A DNA stretch of 64,000 nucleotides from NCBI RefSeq assembly GCF_004208415.1, contig NZ_CP035758.1, forward strand, positions 3,906,001 to 3,970,000, written 5' to 3'. Shown piece after piece: positions 45,654 through 55,185 of this stretch (positions are counted from its first letter, which is position 1; every line of letters begins with the position of its first letter). The notes beneath the pieces are model-generated. The model saw only the letters and a list, made by a program, of their open reading frames with translations. It had not been told where the DNA came from and did not search any database. This DNA is from Ktedonosporobacter rubrisoli (GTDB taxonomy: Bacteria > Chloroflexota > Ktedonobacteria > Ktedonobacterales > Ktedonobacteraceae). The position numbers and the translations under genes were made by a program.

Positions 45654-46316
45654 TTAGAGAGACAATTCTCTCTGCTTCGATGAGAGTGCCGACTCCTGAA
45701 CAGTTCTCCTGGCCGCTCGTTGTAGCATATAGATCAGAGCTACATAGATCAGATCATAGACCAGAATGGCCACATAGAGAAACGGAAGCAAGATCGAATG
45801 CTGGGAAATGGAGGTATAGAGAAAAAAGGCGAGCGATGCAAATGCTGTACCAATCAGCTTGCATAGGGCAATGCTCAGCGATTGCCCACGCAAAGAACGA
45901 CGGCGCAAGAGCATTATAATAAACAAGATGGACATCATCAGATTTTGTCCAAAGGCGGCATAGGTTCCATGATCGTGGAATTCGAGGGTCACCAGCAATA
46001 CAGCGCCAAAACTTGTGGCCAACGTCAGACCAAAGAGCGCCATAAAGGCCCCTTTTGAGAGATCGGCAAATTCGTCCCGCCCGTAGCGCAGGAAACAGAC
46101 CACGATCCCTAGATCTAAGAGGAACCAGGCGATATTGACGACTTGCTGAATACCAGGAGAAGGCAAAAGAAATGAGAAAATACATTCCCAGGAAATATTG
46201 GCGCATAAGGCCGCTAAGGGCATACCATACGTCCGATCCTGAATGCTCTTGCGGATAATGAGCACATAGGTCGCCGTCCAGAACACCCCTGAACCAAGCA
46301 TAAGAATTGGAAACAT
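45654..46316 (-). CDS. Pyr4/PaxB-like transmembrane terpene cyclase homologue
   Basis: A 220-aa protein with about seven hydrophobic helices and a charged tail. The segment SIQDRTYGMPLAALCANISW plus E44 closely follows the fungal Pyr4/PaxB/AndB pattern (RDKTYGMALMPLCCNFAWE), whose Glu protonates an epoxide to start meroterpenoid cyclisation. The second catalytic acid would be Asp188 in LVYDLIYVALIY, matching the late Asp of the family. Length (about 220) is typical. AAAGG precedes the ATG. It converges on the module A operon, with 190 bases between the stops. Together with two terpene-synthase-like genes nearby it supports a terpenoid element in this locus. Assignment rests on motif memory, so alignment should confirm it. 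Confidence 0.65.
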   Translation of the reverse strand: MFPILMLGSGVFWTATYVLIIRKSIQDRTYGMPLAALCANISWECIFSFLLPSPGIQQVVNIAWFLLDLGIVVCFLRYGRDEFADLSKGAFMALFGLTLATSFGAVLLVTLEFHDHGTYAAFGQNLMMSILFIIMLLRRRSLRGQSLSIALCKLIGTAFASLAFFLYTSISQHSILLPFLYVAILVYDLIYVALIYMLQRAARRTVQESALSSKQRELSL

Positions 46317-46551
46317 CGATATGAGCCTTTCGAACTCTAGTATACATATGTATCTCTATAATTAGAACCCCAACCAGGGAAAATCGTAACGTAGCAGCAA
46401 AAAACGCCGCTGTTCTGTTCCCTGCGCTTCTGGAAGCGCTCAGCGTCCGCGAAAAGGAAGCTATTGTCTTTAGGATTTATTGAACTCGCTATAGTTCATA
46501 TTAAGCATGGTGATAGCCCCCGGTATCATCCGCATAGTTATATTCTGCTAC

Positions 46552-46773
46552 TACATGTGTATTGCCAGTGCTATCAGTACTACCCCCAACATGTTGCTTG
46601 GACGTGGTATGATGGGAGACGGCGTTATCAAGTTGCGCCGCCTGCGCCTGGCCGTTGAGGAGACTGGCTATACAAGACCCATCGAATTCGAGATCTTCCA
46701 TCAACAACTCAGGGAGATGCCCGGCCCTGATCTCCTGTACCAGATGGGCCAGCGCTATCTTGAGCACGTATAA
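46552..46773 (+). pseudogene. C-terminal relic of a TIM-barrel sugar isomerase
   Basis: The frame reads GRGMMGDGVIKLRRLRLAVE, then ETGYTRPIEFEIFHQQL and ends YLEHV. This is the usual C-terminus of xylose isomerase-like sugar phosphate isomerase/epimerases (GDGVIDL-RL-AVE-AGY-GPIEVEIF). The other 200 residues are missing. The DUF7002-like gene starts 12 bases later, and an intact isomerase of the same broad family lies at 47499-48470 on the other strand. Confidence 0.6.
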
Positions 46774-46785
46774 ACAGGGGGAAAT

Positions 46786-47442
46786 ATGACAGTTCCTCGT
46801 GATCCTCGTCTACCGCGTTTTGTCTATCACATGGCTGATGCTCTGAACTGGCCCTCAATCGAACGTCATGGCTTGCTAAGCACCACAGCACTCCTCGATA
46901 GGGCCGGTCTGGCAGGCCTTGAGCGCACCCGCCTCGAACAGCAATATCGCCAGGAACAAATGATCCTATCGAATGGGGCGATCATTCGTGATCAGAAACC
47001 TATGCCGCCGGCTACACTTGAACGCTGTTTACAAGGCATGACACCCGCGCAATGGTATGCCCTACTGAATTCAAAGGTTTTCTTCTGGTGCAATGTTGAC
47101 CGCCTCAACCGTATGCGCCTGGCTTCCAGACAGCGTGAACAGGTAATCATGATTATTGATACAGAACGGCTTCTGGCCTCTCACGGCGAAGATGCTACGT
47201 TAACGCCAATTAATACGGGCAATGCGCTTCGTCGCGCGGCCCAGCGAGGGCTACAGACCTTTGTGCCTTATAAGAGCTGGCTCCAATCAGGTTGGGCTAG
47301 CGAAGCCGAGGCCCTGGGTACAACCCCGCGCCCAATACACCATCGACCGGTAGAACTAGCAATAACGCATGCAGTTCCTGACGCGCTAGATTGTCTGGTC
47401 GAGACGCGTTACCTGAAGCCCATGAAAGTGCTGGACCTGTAA
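46786..47442 (+). CDS. DUF7002-like protein
   Basis: A 218-aa soluble protein with GGGGGA before the ATG. It opens FVYHMADALNWPSIERHGLL, has KVFFWCNVDRLNRM and INTGNALRRAAQRG in the middle and AITHAVPDALDCLVETRYL at the end. I recognise this as the DUF7002 pattern; the opening H-x-(N)-W-x-S-I-x-x-x-G-L-L is reminiscent of the NAD-binding start of ADP-ribosyltransferase folds, but catalytic function is not established. It follows the isomerase relic closely. Confidence 0.65.
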   Translation: MTVPRDPRLPRFVYHMADALNWPSIERHGLLSTTALLDRAGLAGLERTRLEQQYRQEQMILSNGAIIRDQKPMPPATLERCLQGMTPAQWYALLNSKVFFWCNVDRLNRMRLASRQREQVIMIIDTERLLASHGEDATLTPINTGNALRRAAQRGLQTFVPYKSWLQSGWASEAEALGTTPRPIHHRPVELAITHAVPDALDCLVETRYLKPMKVLDL

Positions 47443-47498
47443 TGTCCAGGATGCTAAGCGCCGTGCAGCAATCCAGGTCTACCACCTGAAGCATTCAT

Positions 47499-48470
47499 TC
47501 AGGATAAGGCTTTAATCTGTTTAAGGTAGCGCAGGCTCTCGGCCAGTTGCCGCGCTTCGTAGGCAATGATCTCGTCAACCGGAGCTGCCAGTTCAAAAGG
47601 GGTTTGCCAATCGTCAGTCTGTCGTGCATGTGTATCTATAAAACGCAACGCACGAGCCAACTGAGCCGGCGCGCGTGCTGGATAGTCAGCCCAGTAATCG
47701 GGAGCCAGTGCACGAATATGCCTGGCCTCCAGCGCGCCCAGTTCTAGCGACATCGTAGCCTGTGGGCATAGTTGAGCCAGGATTTCAAATAGTTGGGGAA
47801 AATCGATCACGCCCTGACCAAGTGGGCTACGCACAAGGCGATATCCTTCAGCGCTCAAATAGATCCAGTAGTCCTTAAGATGGACATTCTTTATGTACTT
47901 TCCCACGCGTCGGGCAAAATCCAGCGGTTCCTCGACGGTTGCTAGAGGATTACCAGCGTCAAGAGTAATGCCAAAGCGTTCAGAAGCTATAGTTTCACAG
48001 AGCCAGAGCAGCTCCTCAGAGGCGAGATCCTGATGGTTCTCTACAGCAAGATTTACGCCTGCTTGCTCTGCCCTGGTGGTGGCCGTGCGTAAACCCTGCA
48101 GTACTTCCTCAAGAAAAGCCAGCCAGCGACCGGCTAGCGGCCTACGATCCCCACCGATTTTCGCACCACCCACAACTGTACGCACGGTAGAGGCTCCCAG
48201 CCGCGCCCCCAGTTCGAGATCTGCCGTCAGCTTGACAGGATCGTACCCATTGGAAGCCAGCGTAATAAAGAGCCTGTGCTCACGAGCATAGCGCGCGATG
48301 CCAGGCACCTCTTCCTCATCAAGCACGGGGATCGGGAGCTCAACGCCGCTCAGGCCGGAAGCAAGAGCCTGTTCCATAAGCTGTTGGGGCTTCATCACCG
48401 AGCGTCCAGAGGCTGGTGCAAGTCCCATACTATAGATGGTACCGTACATCGTCAGGCCGATTCGTTGCAT
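47499..48470 (-). CDS. Sugar phosphate isomerase/epimerase (TIM barrel)
   Basis: A 323-aa xylose isomerase-like TIM barrel. Metal-binding strands are visible: VNLAVENHQDLAS (Glu), FGITLDAGNPLA (Asp), VHLKDYW (His/Asp) and ATMSLELGALEAR (Glu). The family converts keto- and aldo-sugars or inositol/sugar-acid derivatives. The start at 48470 follows AGAGGA at 8 bases; a frame from 48488 is also open. It is the last gene of a three-gene minus-strand operon with SDR and Gfo/Idh/MocA dehydrogenases under a divergent GntR regulator, so it probably acts in catabolism of an unusual sugar, inositol or hexuronate. Confidence 0.85.
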   Translation of the reverse strand: MQRIGLTMYGTIYSMGLAPASGRSVMKPQQLMEQALASGLSGVELPIPVLDEEEVPGIARYAREHRLFITLASNGYDPVKLTADLELGARLGASTVRTVVGGAKIGGDRRPLAGRWLAFLEEVLQGLRTATTRAEQAGVNLAVENHQDLASEELLWLCETIASERFGITLDAGNPLATVEEPLDFARRVGKYIKNVHLKDYWIYLSAEGYRLVRSPLGQGVIDFPQLFEILAQLCPQATMSLELGALEARHIRALAPDYWADYPARAPAQLARALRFIDTHARQTDDWQTPFELAAPVDEIIAYEARQLAESLRYLKQIKALS

Positions 48471-48609
48471 GCTATTTTCCTCTCTCATCTCAAGGCCAGG
48501 TTCGAAGAGCTCGCCTGTCGCAATAGAGGCCTGGCACTCTTCGCATGTGGATTAAGCTTTTCAGCCTATCTCCTCACCTATCCACACAGATGTGCCATTT
48601 GGCAGGAGA

Positions 48610-49377
48610 TTACTCGGTGGTCCATCCTCCATCAACGACTAGAGCCGATCCCGTCATAAAGCTTGATGCGTCGGAGGCCATAAAGACAATGACGCCGCCC
48701 AGCTCTTCGGGCCGACCCCAGCGCCCTAGCGCGATATGGCTGAGAAAAAACTGGTTGGCCTGGGGATTATTGATCACAGGAGTATTTAATTCCGTGGCAA
48801 AAGGGCCGGGACAGAGGGCGTTTACAGTAATATTATGGGGCGCTAATTCTAGAGCCAGCACTTTTGTTAACTGGACCACGCCGCCCTTGCTAGAACAGTA
48901 AGCACTGCGTTCGGGCAAACCGGTCAGGGCCAGCATAGAAGCCACATTGATAATTCGTCCCGAGCCCTGCTGTTTCATCTGGGGCACAACGGCACGGGCA
49001 CAGAGAAAAGGTGCCTTCAGGTTCGTATCCTGAATAAGATCCCAGCTAGCCTCATCAAATTCTTCGATGGGTTTGCGAATATTGATTCCTGCATTATTGA
49101 TCAATACGTCAAGGCGCCCAAATTCACTTATCACGCTTCTAACCATGGCTTCAACCTGCCCGGCATCTGTGACGTCAACGGCCAGTCCCAAAGCTTTTCG
49201 CCCTGTCGCCCGGGCAAGCTCATCGGCACTTTTGCGCGCCTTTTCCTGGTCACGGCTGGTTACTACTACATGAGCTCCGGCTTCGGCCAATGCGCGCGCC
49301 ATCGAGAATCCTAAGCCACGATTCCCTCCCGTCACCAAAGCTACGCGCCCATCCAGCTTGAAAATATCAAGAGACAT
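48610..49377 (-). CDS. SDR family sugar-acid dehydrogenase
   Basis: A 255-aa classical short-chain dehydrogenase/reductase. Cofactor motif TGGNRGLG at 16-23, NNAG near 92, catalytic Ser in VASMLAL and Y-x3-K in YCSSKGG, C-terminal PGPFATELN. Closest in pattern to gluconate 5-dehydrogenase and 2-deoxy-D-gluconate 3-dehydrogenase. AAGGAG precedes the ATG. Middle gene of the sugar operon: it probably oxidises or reduces the carbon altered by the neighbouring dehydrogenase. Confidence 0.9.
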   Translation of the reverse strand: MSLDIFKLDGRVALVTGGNRGLGFSMARALAEAGAHVVVTSRDQEKARKSADELARATGRKALGLAVDVTDAGQVEAMVRSVISEFGRLDVLINNAGINIRKPIEEFDEASWDLIQDTNLKAPFLCARAVVPQMKQQGSGRIINVASMLALTGLPERSAYCSSKGGVVQLTKVLALELAPHNITVNALCPGPFATELNTPVINNPQANQFFLSHIALGRWGRPEELGGVIVFMASDASSFMTGSALVVDGGWTTE

Positions 49378-49512
49378 AAATCACCATCTCCTTTAATTCA
49401 GACAGCAGGTAAGGGCTGCTTAAATCGCCCTTTCGCTCACCCTCTATACGCATCGCAAGTCTGCCCCTGGACTTCGCAGATCTCAAATTCCTCCCCTGAT
49501 CTGCCCCATGGC

Positions 49513-50667
49513 TTAGTAGCTGGTGGCCGCAAGAGGAGCCGTCACTGTTGGTACATCAGCCACATCCACCCAGCGCCGCTCACGCGCCGATTGTAAGATG
49601 GCATCGATGACAGCCTGACAGCGCATACCATCATAAAATGTGGGAATATTGCCCTGGCCATTTATGATAGCCTGAATAAAGGCGAAGTCCTGATCATAAC
49701 GGAAAGTCACGGTTGGCTCGCCAAGAAAAGGATCACGTAAGGAGCCTGGATAAACCAGATAATCGCGCGGCACCTCTCTGGTTTCTAGTATGCCATCAGG
49801 ACGCCCGATAAGCACCTCATGTGAACGATGCAAATGGTAGATAAGAGTTCCTTCAGTGCCATAGACCTCAAACTCGTCAAGGCCACGCCCTCCATGTTCT
49901 CTCCCTTTCGCCACTTTACTCAGATCGAACGAGGCAATAGTCCCTTGCTCAACACCAACTCCATCGGCAAACTCGGCAAGGAACAAAGCGCAATCCTCGA
50001 CATCGGCAGTCGTGCTCGCGCCATCATGGGTAGAGCGTGCAGGTACAAAAGTACGCGTCAGGGCCACAACACGAGCCAGCGGACCAATCACATCATGGCA
50101 AAAATCAATCCTGTGGGCCCCCATATCGCCTACCTCTCCCGAGCCGGCTAGTTTGCGCTGCTGCCGCCAGCCGAGATTCATCTCAGGAAAGTCCTGCAAG
50201 CGGGCAATTCGTAAGTGGCGCGGCAAGCCGATGCTTCCCTGGCCCACCAGGTGCTTGAGATAACGCATAGCCGGCACGAAGCGATAGGTAAAGGCAGTCA
50301 TATGGCGTACTCCAGCCTGCTGCGCTGCCTCATACATCTGTACTGTTTCAGCATAGGTCATCCCAAGCTGCTTCTCAACAAGCACATGTTTCTTGGCGGC
50401 AAGAGCGTCAAGGGCAATCGGAGCATGAAACAGGGTAGGAGTAGCAATGACAACTGCATCGATCTCGGGGTGCTGCAGCAGGCCTTGATAATCTGTAAAT
50501 GTGTGTGGCACATGATATTCCTGCGCCCGCTGTCGAAGCCGGGCTTCATCGGTATCGCACAAGGCTACAATCTCGGCCTGAGGGCACGCCTTGAGTCCGG
50601 GCAAATGAACATGGGCGCTGATCCCACCCACCCCTATCACGCCTACTCGCACGCGCGATTCACGCAT
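49513..50667 (-). CDS. Gfo/Idh/MocA family oxidoreductase
   Basis: A 384-aa NAD(P)-dependent sugar or inositol dehydrogenase. Rossmann motif VGVIGVGGISAHVHLPGL at the start, EKQLGMTYAE with the active-site Lys (EKP-type loop), and the conserved GEVGDMGAHRIDFCHDVIG region with the catalytic His/Asp. AAAGGAG precedes the ATG. First gene of the operon, read divergently from the GntR gene with the palindrome at 50780 between them. Substrate not determinable. Confidence 0.9.
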   Translation of the reverse strand: MRESRVRVGVIGVGGISAHVHLPGLKACPQAEIVALCDTDEARLRQRAQEYHVPHTFTDYQGLLQHPEIDAVVIATPTLFHAPIALDALAAKKHVLVEKQLGMTYAETVQMYEAAQQAGVRHMTAFTYRFVPAMRYLKHLVGQGSIGLPRHLRIARLQDFPEMNLGWRQQRKLAGSGEVGDMGAHRIDFCHDVIGPLARVVALTRTFVPARSTHDGASTTADVEDCALFLAEFADGVGVEQGTIASFDLSKVAKGREHGGRGLDEFEVYGTEGTLIYHLHRSHEVLIGRPDGILETREVPRDYLVYPGSLRDPFLGEPTVTFRYDQDFAFIQAIINGQGNIPTFYDGMRCQAVIDAILQSARERRWVDVADVPTVTAPLAATSY

Positions 50668-50779
50668 AGCACGCTCCTTTCAGGAAAATAGGAGCACTGA
50701 GAAAGCTTTTGGAAAACATCTTCTCAATGCTGCTCGTATTATCTTCCCTGGGAAATAAAGGGAATGGAGAAATACCTAA

Positions 50780-50794
50780 ATAGATCTGATCTAT
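50780..50794. promoter_or_regulatory. Candidate GntR operator
   Basis: ATAGATC-T-GATCTAT is a perfect 15-base palindrome with one central base, in the 213-base gap between the divergent Gfo/Idh/MocA and GntR genes. A second short palindrome, ATGATCAT, lies at 50816-50823. Both fit the short dyads bound by FadR-type regulators. Confidence 0.55.
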
Positions 50795-50880
50795 CCAAAT
50801 TTGACTGCCTATGATATGATCATTGTAACATAGCAATTTAGCTGCTGTAAAGCGTCTGAAACCGTCAGAAGGGGAATCGT

Positions 50881-51603
50881 ATGGTCAGTGCATCACAAAA
50901 ACCGCGATCCCGTCCCTTGCAGTATCAGCGTGTCATAGATACCTTAAAAGCTCGTATTCAGAGCGGAGAATGGCAGCCTGGTCAGCGTTTGCCAACCGTT
51001 GTCGATCTGAGCAGCGAGTTAGGGGTGGGATTGTCATCAGTACGCGAAGCAATACGCATTCTGGGAAGCGAGCAATTGTTACGTATCGAGCAGGGGCGAG
51101 GCATCTTTGTCTCGGATGCTCCCCGCTTACCGCCTGGCCTGTTTGATAATGTAGGCCTGCACGCAGAGACTACGCTTGCCGCCTTATTTGAAGCGCGGCG
51201 CATCATTGAACCGGGCTTGGCGGCCTTAGCCGCACAGCGCGCAACCGCCGAAGATATCACAATTATTCACGCTGCCGCGCAACAAATGGCAGTGCTGGCT
51301 CAAGAGAAAAGGGATTATAGCGAGCCTGATCTACTACTTCATCGCCAGATAGCGTTGGCTGCCAATAATCCTTTCATGTCTAAAGTGATGGAGATGGTAC
51401 TTGATCTTGTTGCCGAGAGCCGCTTACTCACGATGCGGCTTCCCAATATGCCGGGTAGATCAAGTCAGTATCACATGCTTATCGCCGAGGCTATTAAAGA
51501 ACACGATCCCAGCCGTGCTGAGGCTTTAATGAGGGCTCATCTTGATGATCAGATTGCTGAGTTACAGCGTGTGGAAATAGAGCGACGCCAACCCACAAGA
51601 TAA
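50881..51603 (+). CDS. GntR (FadR subfamily) regulator
   Basis: A 240-aa regulator. N-terminal winged HTH: LKARIQSGEWQPGQRLPTVV, then LGVGLSSVREAIRIL. The FCD ligand domain follows (FEARRIIEPGLAALAAQ; LHRQIALAANNPFMSKV; MRAHLDDQIAEL), whose Asp/His residues commonly bind a metal and a carboxylic acid. AAGGGGA precedes the ATG. Divergent from the sugar operon and almost certainly its repressor, sensing a pathway sugar acid. Confidence 0.9.
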   Translation: MVSASQKPRSRPLQYQRVIDTLKARIQSGEWQPGQRLPTVVDLSSELGVGLSSVREAIRILGSEQLLRIEQGRGIFVSDAPRLPPGLFDNVGLHAETTLAALFEARRIIEPGLAALAAQRATAEDITIIHAAAQQMAVLAQEKRDYSEPDLLLHRQIALAANNPFMSKVMEMVLDLVAESRLLTMRLPNMPGRSSQYHMLIAEAIKEHDPSRAEALMRAHLDDQIAELQRVEIERRQPTR

Positions 51604-51657
51604 CCCACCTGCGGGCAGCTCTCCCGTCAGGAAAGCTACTCGCAAGATAGTCAATTT

Positions 51658-53556
51658 TTATGCGGCTATGATTCTTTTCTTCTGTGCATGAGCAAGCAAC
51701 TCTGTCTGCAAGAGAGTGCTCGCTAAGGCCTTAACCCATTGATACTGGCCATCCAGCGGCTCATCGGTCAGTAACTGATGGGCCAGGTAGAGCCAGCAGA
51801 TAGCATTAGCAACCGTCAGATAATCCTTGTTAGCCCGCTCGGCTGCGGCAGCACTCATCTGCTGATATTGCTGCTCATCGGTCAGCAACTCATAGAGGTG
51901 TTCTGCGACCTGCGCCGTATTTCCAACCTCCACAAGGTAGCCGGTTACCCCATCCTCAATCTGCAAAGGAATACCACCAACCTTATACGCGATCACCGGC
52001 TTGCCCTTCATCAAGGCTTCTGTGACCTTAACTTCAAATCCTTCTTTGATGGAGAGCTGCAAGGCGATCTTGCTGTTACGCAAAAGCGTATTCAAGATCT
52101 GATCACAATGCGGAAGCCGTACAACCTTTACATCCTCAGCGAACTGCGCAAATGGCTCTGCACGCAGCATTTCTCTCACGGCAGCATAGACCGGAGCTCC
52201 GTCAGGATCATCAATAGAACTATTTCCCGTGATGATCAACTGTGGAATCGTTTTCTGCTGCTGAAGCAGTCTCTCGCGCAGCGTGCGGTATGCTTCAAGC
52301 ACATCAGGAATACCCTTTGAAGGATCAAACCTGGCAATCTGAATGATGTAAGGCCGCGTTTCATCCAGAGGCATCTGACCCTCAGCGCGCAACAAAGCTT
52401 GAAAATGCTGCATATAGATAGCCATCTGTCCAGCCGTCAATTCTTTGTTCAAGCCATCCAGGGGATCTGTCGTGGCTGGCATGAAAAAGATTTTCTCAGC
52501 AGGCACATCCTCAGGAATAAACATGGTCATGGGATGGCTCACAAAGTAATCAGCGGCCCTAATCTTCTCCCAGAGAAATTGCCATGTTGTATATTGCGCA
52601 GTGCCAGGCTGGCTAGCCAGCTTCCCTACGATCTGGATATGTGAGCGATAGATGATCTTGGCACGCGGATTAATCTGCTTAATAAAAGGTATTAGTCCTG
52701 CTGGCTGAGGATCATCAATCACTACGACATCGGCCTGCTTAAACACGGGCTCCATCGCTGTGGCATTCTCCCGTATCCAGGCCTCATAAAGAGCTTTATC
52801 CTCAGTTGATAAAACTGTCTCTGGGTGCGCTACCGCCTGCAATACGTTATGAAATTTGGTCTTTGTAATGTCAAAGGCCTCTTTTTTGGGCAATAGTACA
52901 TACCAGTGGGCATCTACCTGGAGCAAGCGCAAAAGCCGAATCAAGGCATGGCGCATTAAGGCTACCCCACCTCCACGAGGAGTTGCATTAATAAAGACAA
53001 GTTTCTTGCCGCGCAGCTTCTCTGCTATTCCGGTCAGCAAGCTAAAGTCCTGCTCGGGAGCTGTCTTCTGGTAATCCTGTAAAGCAACAAGCTCGGCCAC
53101 CTGGACCTCATGCTTCTCATCCAGGTGGGGGTAGACAATATTATTCTCGTCGAAATGGGCAGCGACTGCTTGGACTAGATCTACGGCAGAAGGTGCCAGC
53201 CCTGTGTCTCCCTTAGCGGGAATATAGGGTACGACATCTTCTTGCAGCCAGAGTTGCGAAACAAGCCCTTCTAATTGCACATTTTTTGGCAAGGCGACGG
53301 CCACAAATTGCAAATGCTGGCTTTGTGACTTTTGCTTCAACCAGTCGAGCACCATCATTGCCGGATCGTGAGTAGCAATTTCCAGTACATACTCGCTGAT
53401 AGCATCATGCGACAACATGGCAATGTGCAAGTGATTATCCTTTATCTGTATACCCGCATAGGCAGCTGAGGGCAGCGAAGAAGCTGGAAGCACGTGTACA
53501 TCGCTTATATGGAGCTTATTTGTACTCGTATTTATGGAAAATGGTTGTTGTATCAT
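51658..53556 (-). CDS. TreT-like GT4 glycosyltransferase (trehalose synthase type)
   Basis: A 632-aa protein. After a 190-residue N-terminal part (SSLPSAAYAGIQIKDNHLHI), which fungal trehalose phosphorylase/CCG-9-like proteins also have, the GT-B domains begin at FINATPRGGGVALMRHALIR. The nucleotide-sugar domain has YIIQIARFDPSKGIPDVLEA and the retaining EX7E motif in IKEGFEVKVTEAL. Such enzymes make trehalose from glucose and ADP/UDP-glucose (TreT) or cleave it with phosphate. Likely role is trehalose metabolism and stress protection. The ribosome site is weak. It stands alone on the minus strand. Confidence 0.82.
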   Translation of the reverse strand: MIQQPFSINTSTNKLHISDVHVLPASSLPSAAYAGIQIKDNHLHIAMLSHDAISEYVLEIATHDPAMMVLDWLKQKSQSQHLQFVAVALPKNVQLEGLVSQLWLQEDVVPYIPAKGDTGLAPSAVDLVQAVAAHFDENNIVYPHLDEKHEVQVAELVALQDYQKTAPEQDFSLLTGIAEKLRGKKLVFINATPRGGGVALMRHALIRLLRLLQVDAHWYVLLPKKEAFDITKTKFHNVLQAVAHPETVLSTEDKALYEAWIRENATAMEPVFKQADVVVIDDPQPAGLIPFIKQINPRAKIIYRSHIQIVGKLASQPGTAQYTTWQFLWEKIRAADYFVSHPMTMFIPEDVPAEKIFFMPATTDPLDGLNKELTAGQMAIYMQHFQALLRAEGQMPLDETRPYIIQIARFDPSKGIPDVLEAYRTLRERLLQQQKTIPQLIITGNSSIDDPDGAPVYAAVREMLRAEPFAQFAEDVKVVRLPHCDQILNTLLRNSKIALQLSIKEGFEVKVTEALMKGKPVIAYKVGGIPLQIEDGVTGYLVEVGNTAQVAEHLYELLTDEQQYQQMSAAAAERANKDYLTVANAICWLYLAHQLLTDEPLDGQYQWVKALASTLLQTELLAHAQKKRIIAA

Positions 53557-54183
53557 TGTAGGTCCATGCTTTTCTAAGCTAAGACAAACACTAATATTGA
53601 GGTTTCTATTAACGCTTCAGAGAAGATTTACCCTCTACTCTTACTGAAGCTGTATGCTGAGAAATATCACTCCATGCTTGTTCTTTCCTTTCGCAACAGA
53701 AAATTTATTAGTTGCCAAAGAGCCACAAAACAACGGAGGAGATAGAATATTTCATTGAAAGGGCGCACAAATTACCAATCGACCTGACCCCCGCAATTCC
53801 TACATCCATAATATAACAACTTTTCAAGTCAATCATTTATTCCTATTATAGCACAAACCAGCAAAATTTATAGAGCCACTTCTTTTAATTTCACTCCTGT
53901 GAAAGCTAATCGTCAGGTTATACAGGCTGCTTAGAATACTCTATACATTTCTGTTGAGCTGTAAAAAAGTAGAAAAATTTGCCAGGGGTGACGCTTTCAC
54001 TTAGAAGCTTGTGGCTATATTCGTGACCATGCGCAGTCAACTACCATGACCATAAGATGGGCATATAGCTTTTTATAGGGATACTGTGAGCTTAAATGAC
54101 CTTTTTACTGAGGTAGCAGATCTAACTACTGGCTGTGGTTATATACTTATTACTCAACAAGTAGAAGCAAAAGTATAATGTAT
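53557..54183. other. Intergenic, AT-rich
   Basis: About 625 bases of AT-rich sequence between the two minus-strand genes. No gene, RNA or strong structure recognised. Confidence 0.45.
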
Positions 54184-54657
54184 TTACCTGCACAATTCCA
54201 TCTCAAGAGTATGTCTTGTCTTAGGAACAAAGCCTCTTTTTTCATAGAGAGGCTTACCATCAGGTGTAGCACGCAGCCATATTCGCTGGGCGTTAGTTTG
54301 CTTCGCACGCTCAATTAGTCGTTCCAACAATTGGGCAGCTATTCCCATCCTGCGCCATTGAGGTACCGTGTACATATTCAGGATGTAGGCTTCTAGCCCG
54401 TTGGGATTGTCCTCTGAAGGAGGCCTTTGAAAAAAGACAAGCCCACTTGTTGCAACGATTTCCCCCTGTACCTCGGCCACCCAGGCAATAAAGCTTTCCT
54501 CTGGAATCGCTTTGCTAAAATAACGCCTGGTATTGTCGCGCAAAGCTGGAATACTCTCAGGCTGGACATCCAGGCTTTCCACGAAAAATGCCAGACGTAA
54601 AATAACTAAAGCCTCTACATCCTGCAGAGTAGCTTGACGAATAGAGATTGTTGGCAT
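54184..54657 (-). CDS. GNAT family N-acetyltransferase
   Basis: A 157-aa acetyl-CoA-dependent acetyltransferase. Motif A with the pyrophosphate loop is QWRRMGIAAQLLERLIERAK, preceded by the beta-4 strand LEAYILNMYTVP and followed by RIWLRATPDGKPLYEKRGFV. The start follows AAGGATGGATG. Substrate unknown; a self-resistance or tailoring role for the neighbouring peptide module is possible but unsupported. Confidence 0.88.
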   Translation of the reverse strand: MPTISIRQATLQDVEALVILRLAFFVESLDVQPESIPALRDNTRRYFSKAIPEESFIAWVAEVQGEIVATSGLVFFQRPPSEDNPNGLEAYILNMYTVPQWRRMGIAAQLLERLIERAKQTNAQRIWLRATPDGKPLYEKRGFVPKTRHTLEMELCR

Positions 54658-55185
54658 AAATTAACATCCATCCTTTAAAAAAGCTTCTTCTCCAATATCT
54701 ACCATACGCCCGCGAGCGCGATCCACAGCCAATACTTTTTACCCACCAGGCCAAAAAGGCCACACTTCTTTAAATAACCAATCTAGCTGAGCTCAGTCTC
54801 AGCGTGTCTGACTCCATTATCTCATCTTAGAACAGGCTGCTTATGAGGTACCGAAAAAATAGGCTACTAGTTTTCGCAAAAGACGCGCCCAAACTCCCTC
54901 TCTTACGCCTTCTTTCCAGGTATACTTTTATAAAAAGAGCAGTTATCGCGGCTGGTCTATGACCTCTAGTGATTTGCCGTGACCATACATCTTTTTTGTG
55001 CCCGGTTAAGCGAAAGGAGGAAGTCACCTCAACCCTTACGAAAAGCATTATACGTAACATAGATTATCCTGCAATCCCAGTAGGGAAGTTGCCTTATCTT
55101 TTGAGATACTGACGTCCTTATATAGGGACAACAGCAAGCTTAGATGTAGCCTTGTAGGCTTAAACTTTGAGAAGGAGTAACCAGA
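54658..55185. other. Intergenic upstream of peptide module B
   Basis: About 530 bases between divergent genes. No gene is supported. It should hold the promoter of the module B precursor; AAGGAG with the following TAACC at 55171-55181 is the ribosome site and the same GGAGTAACC string precedes the maturase at 60849. Confidence 0.45.
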
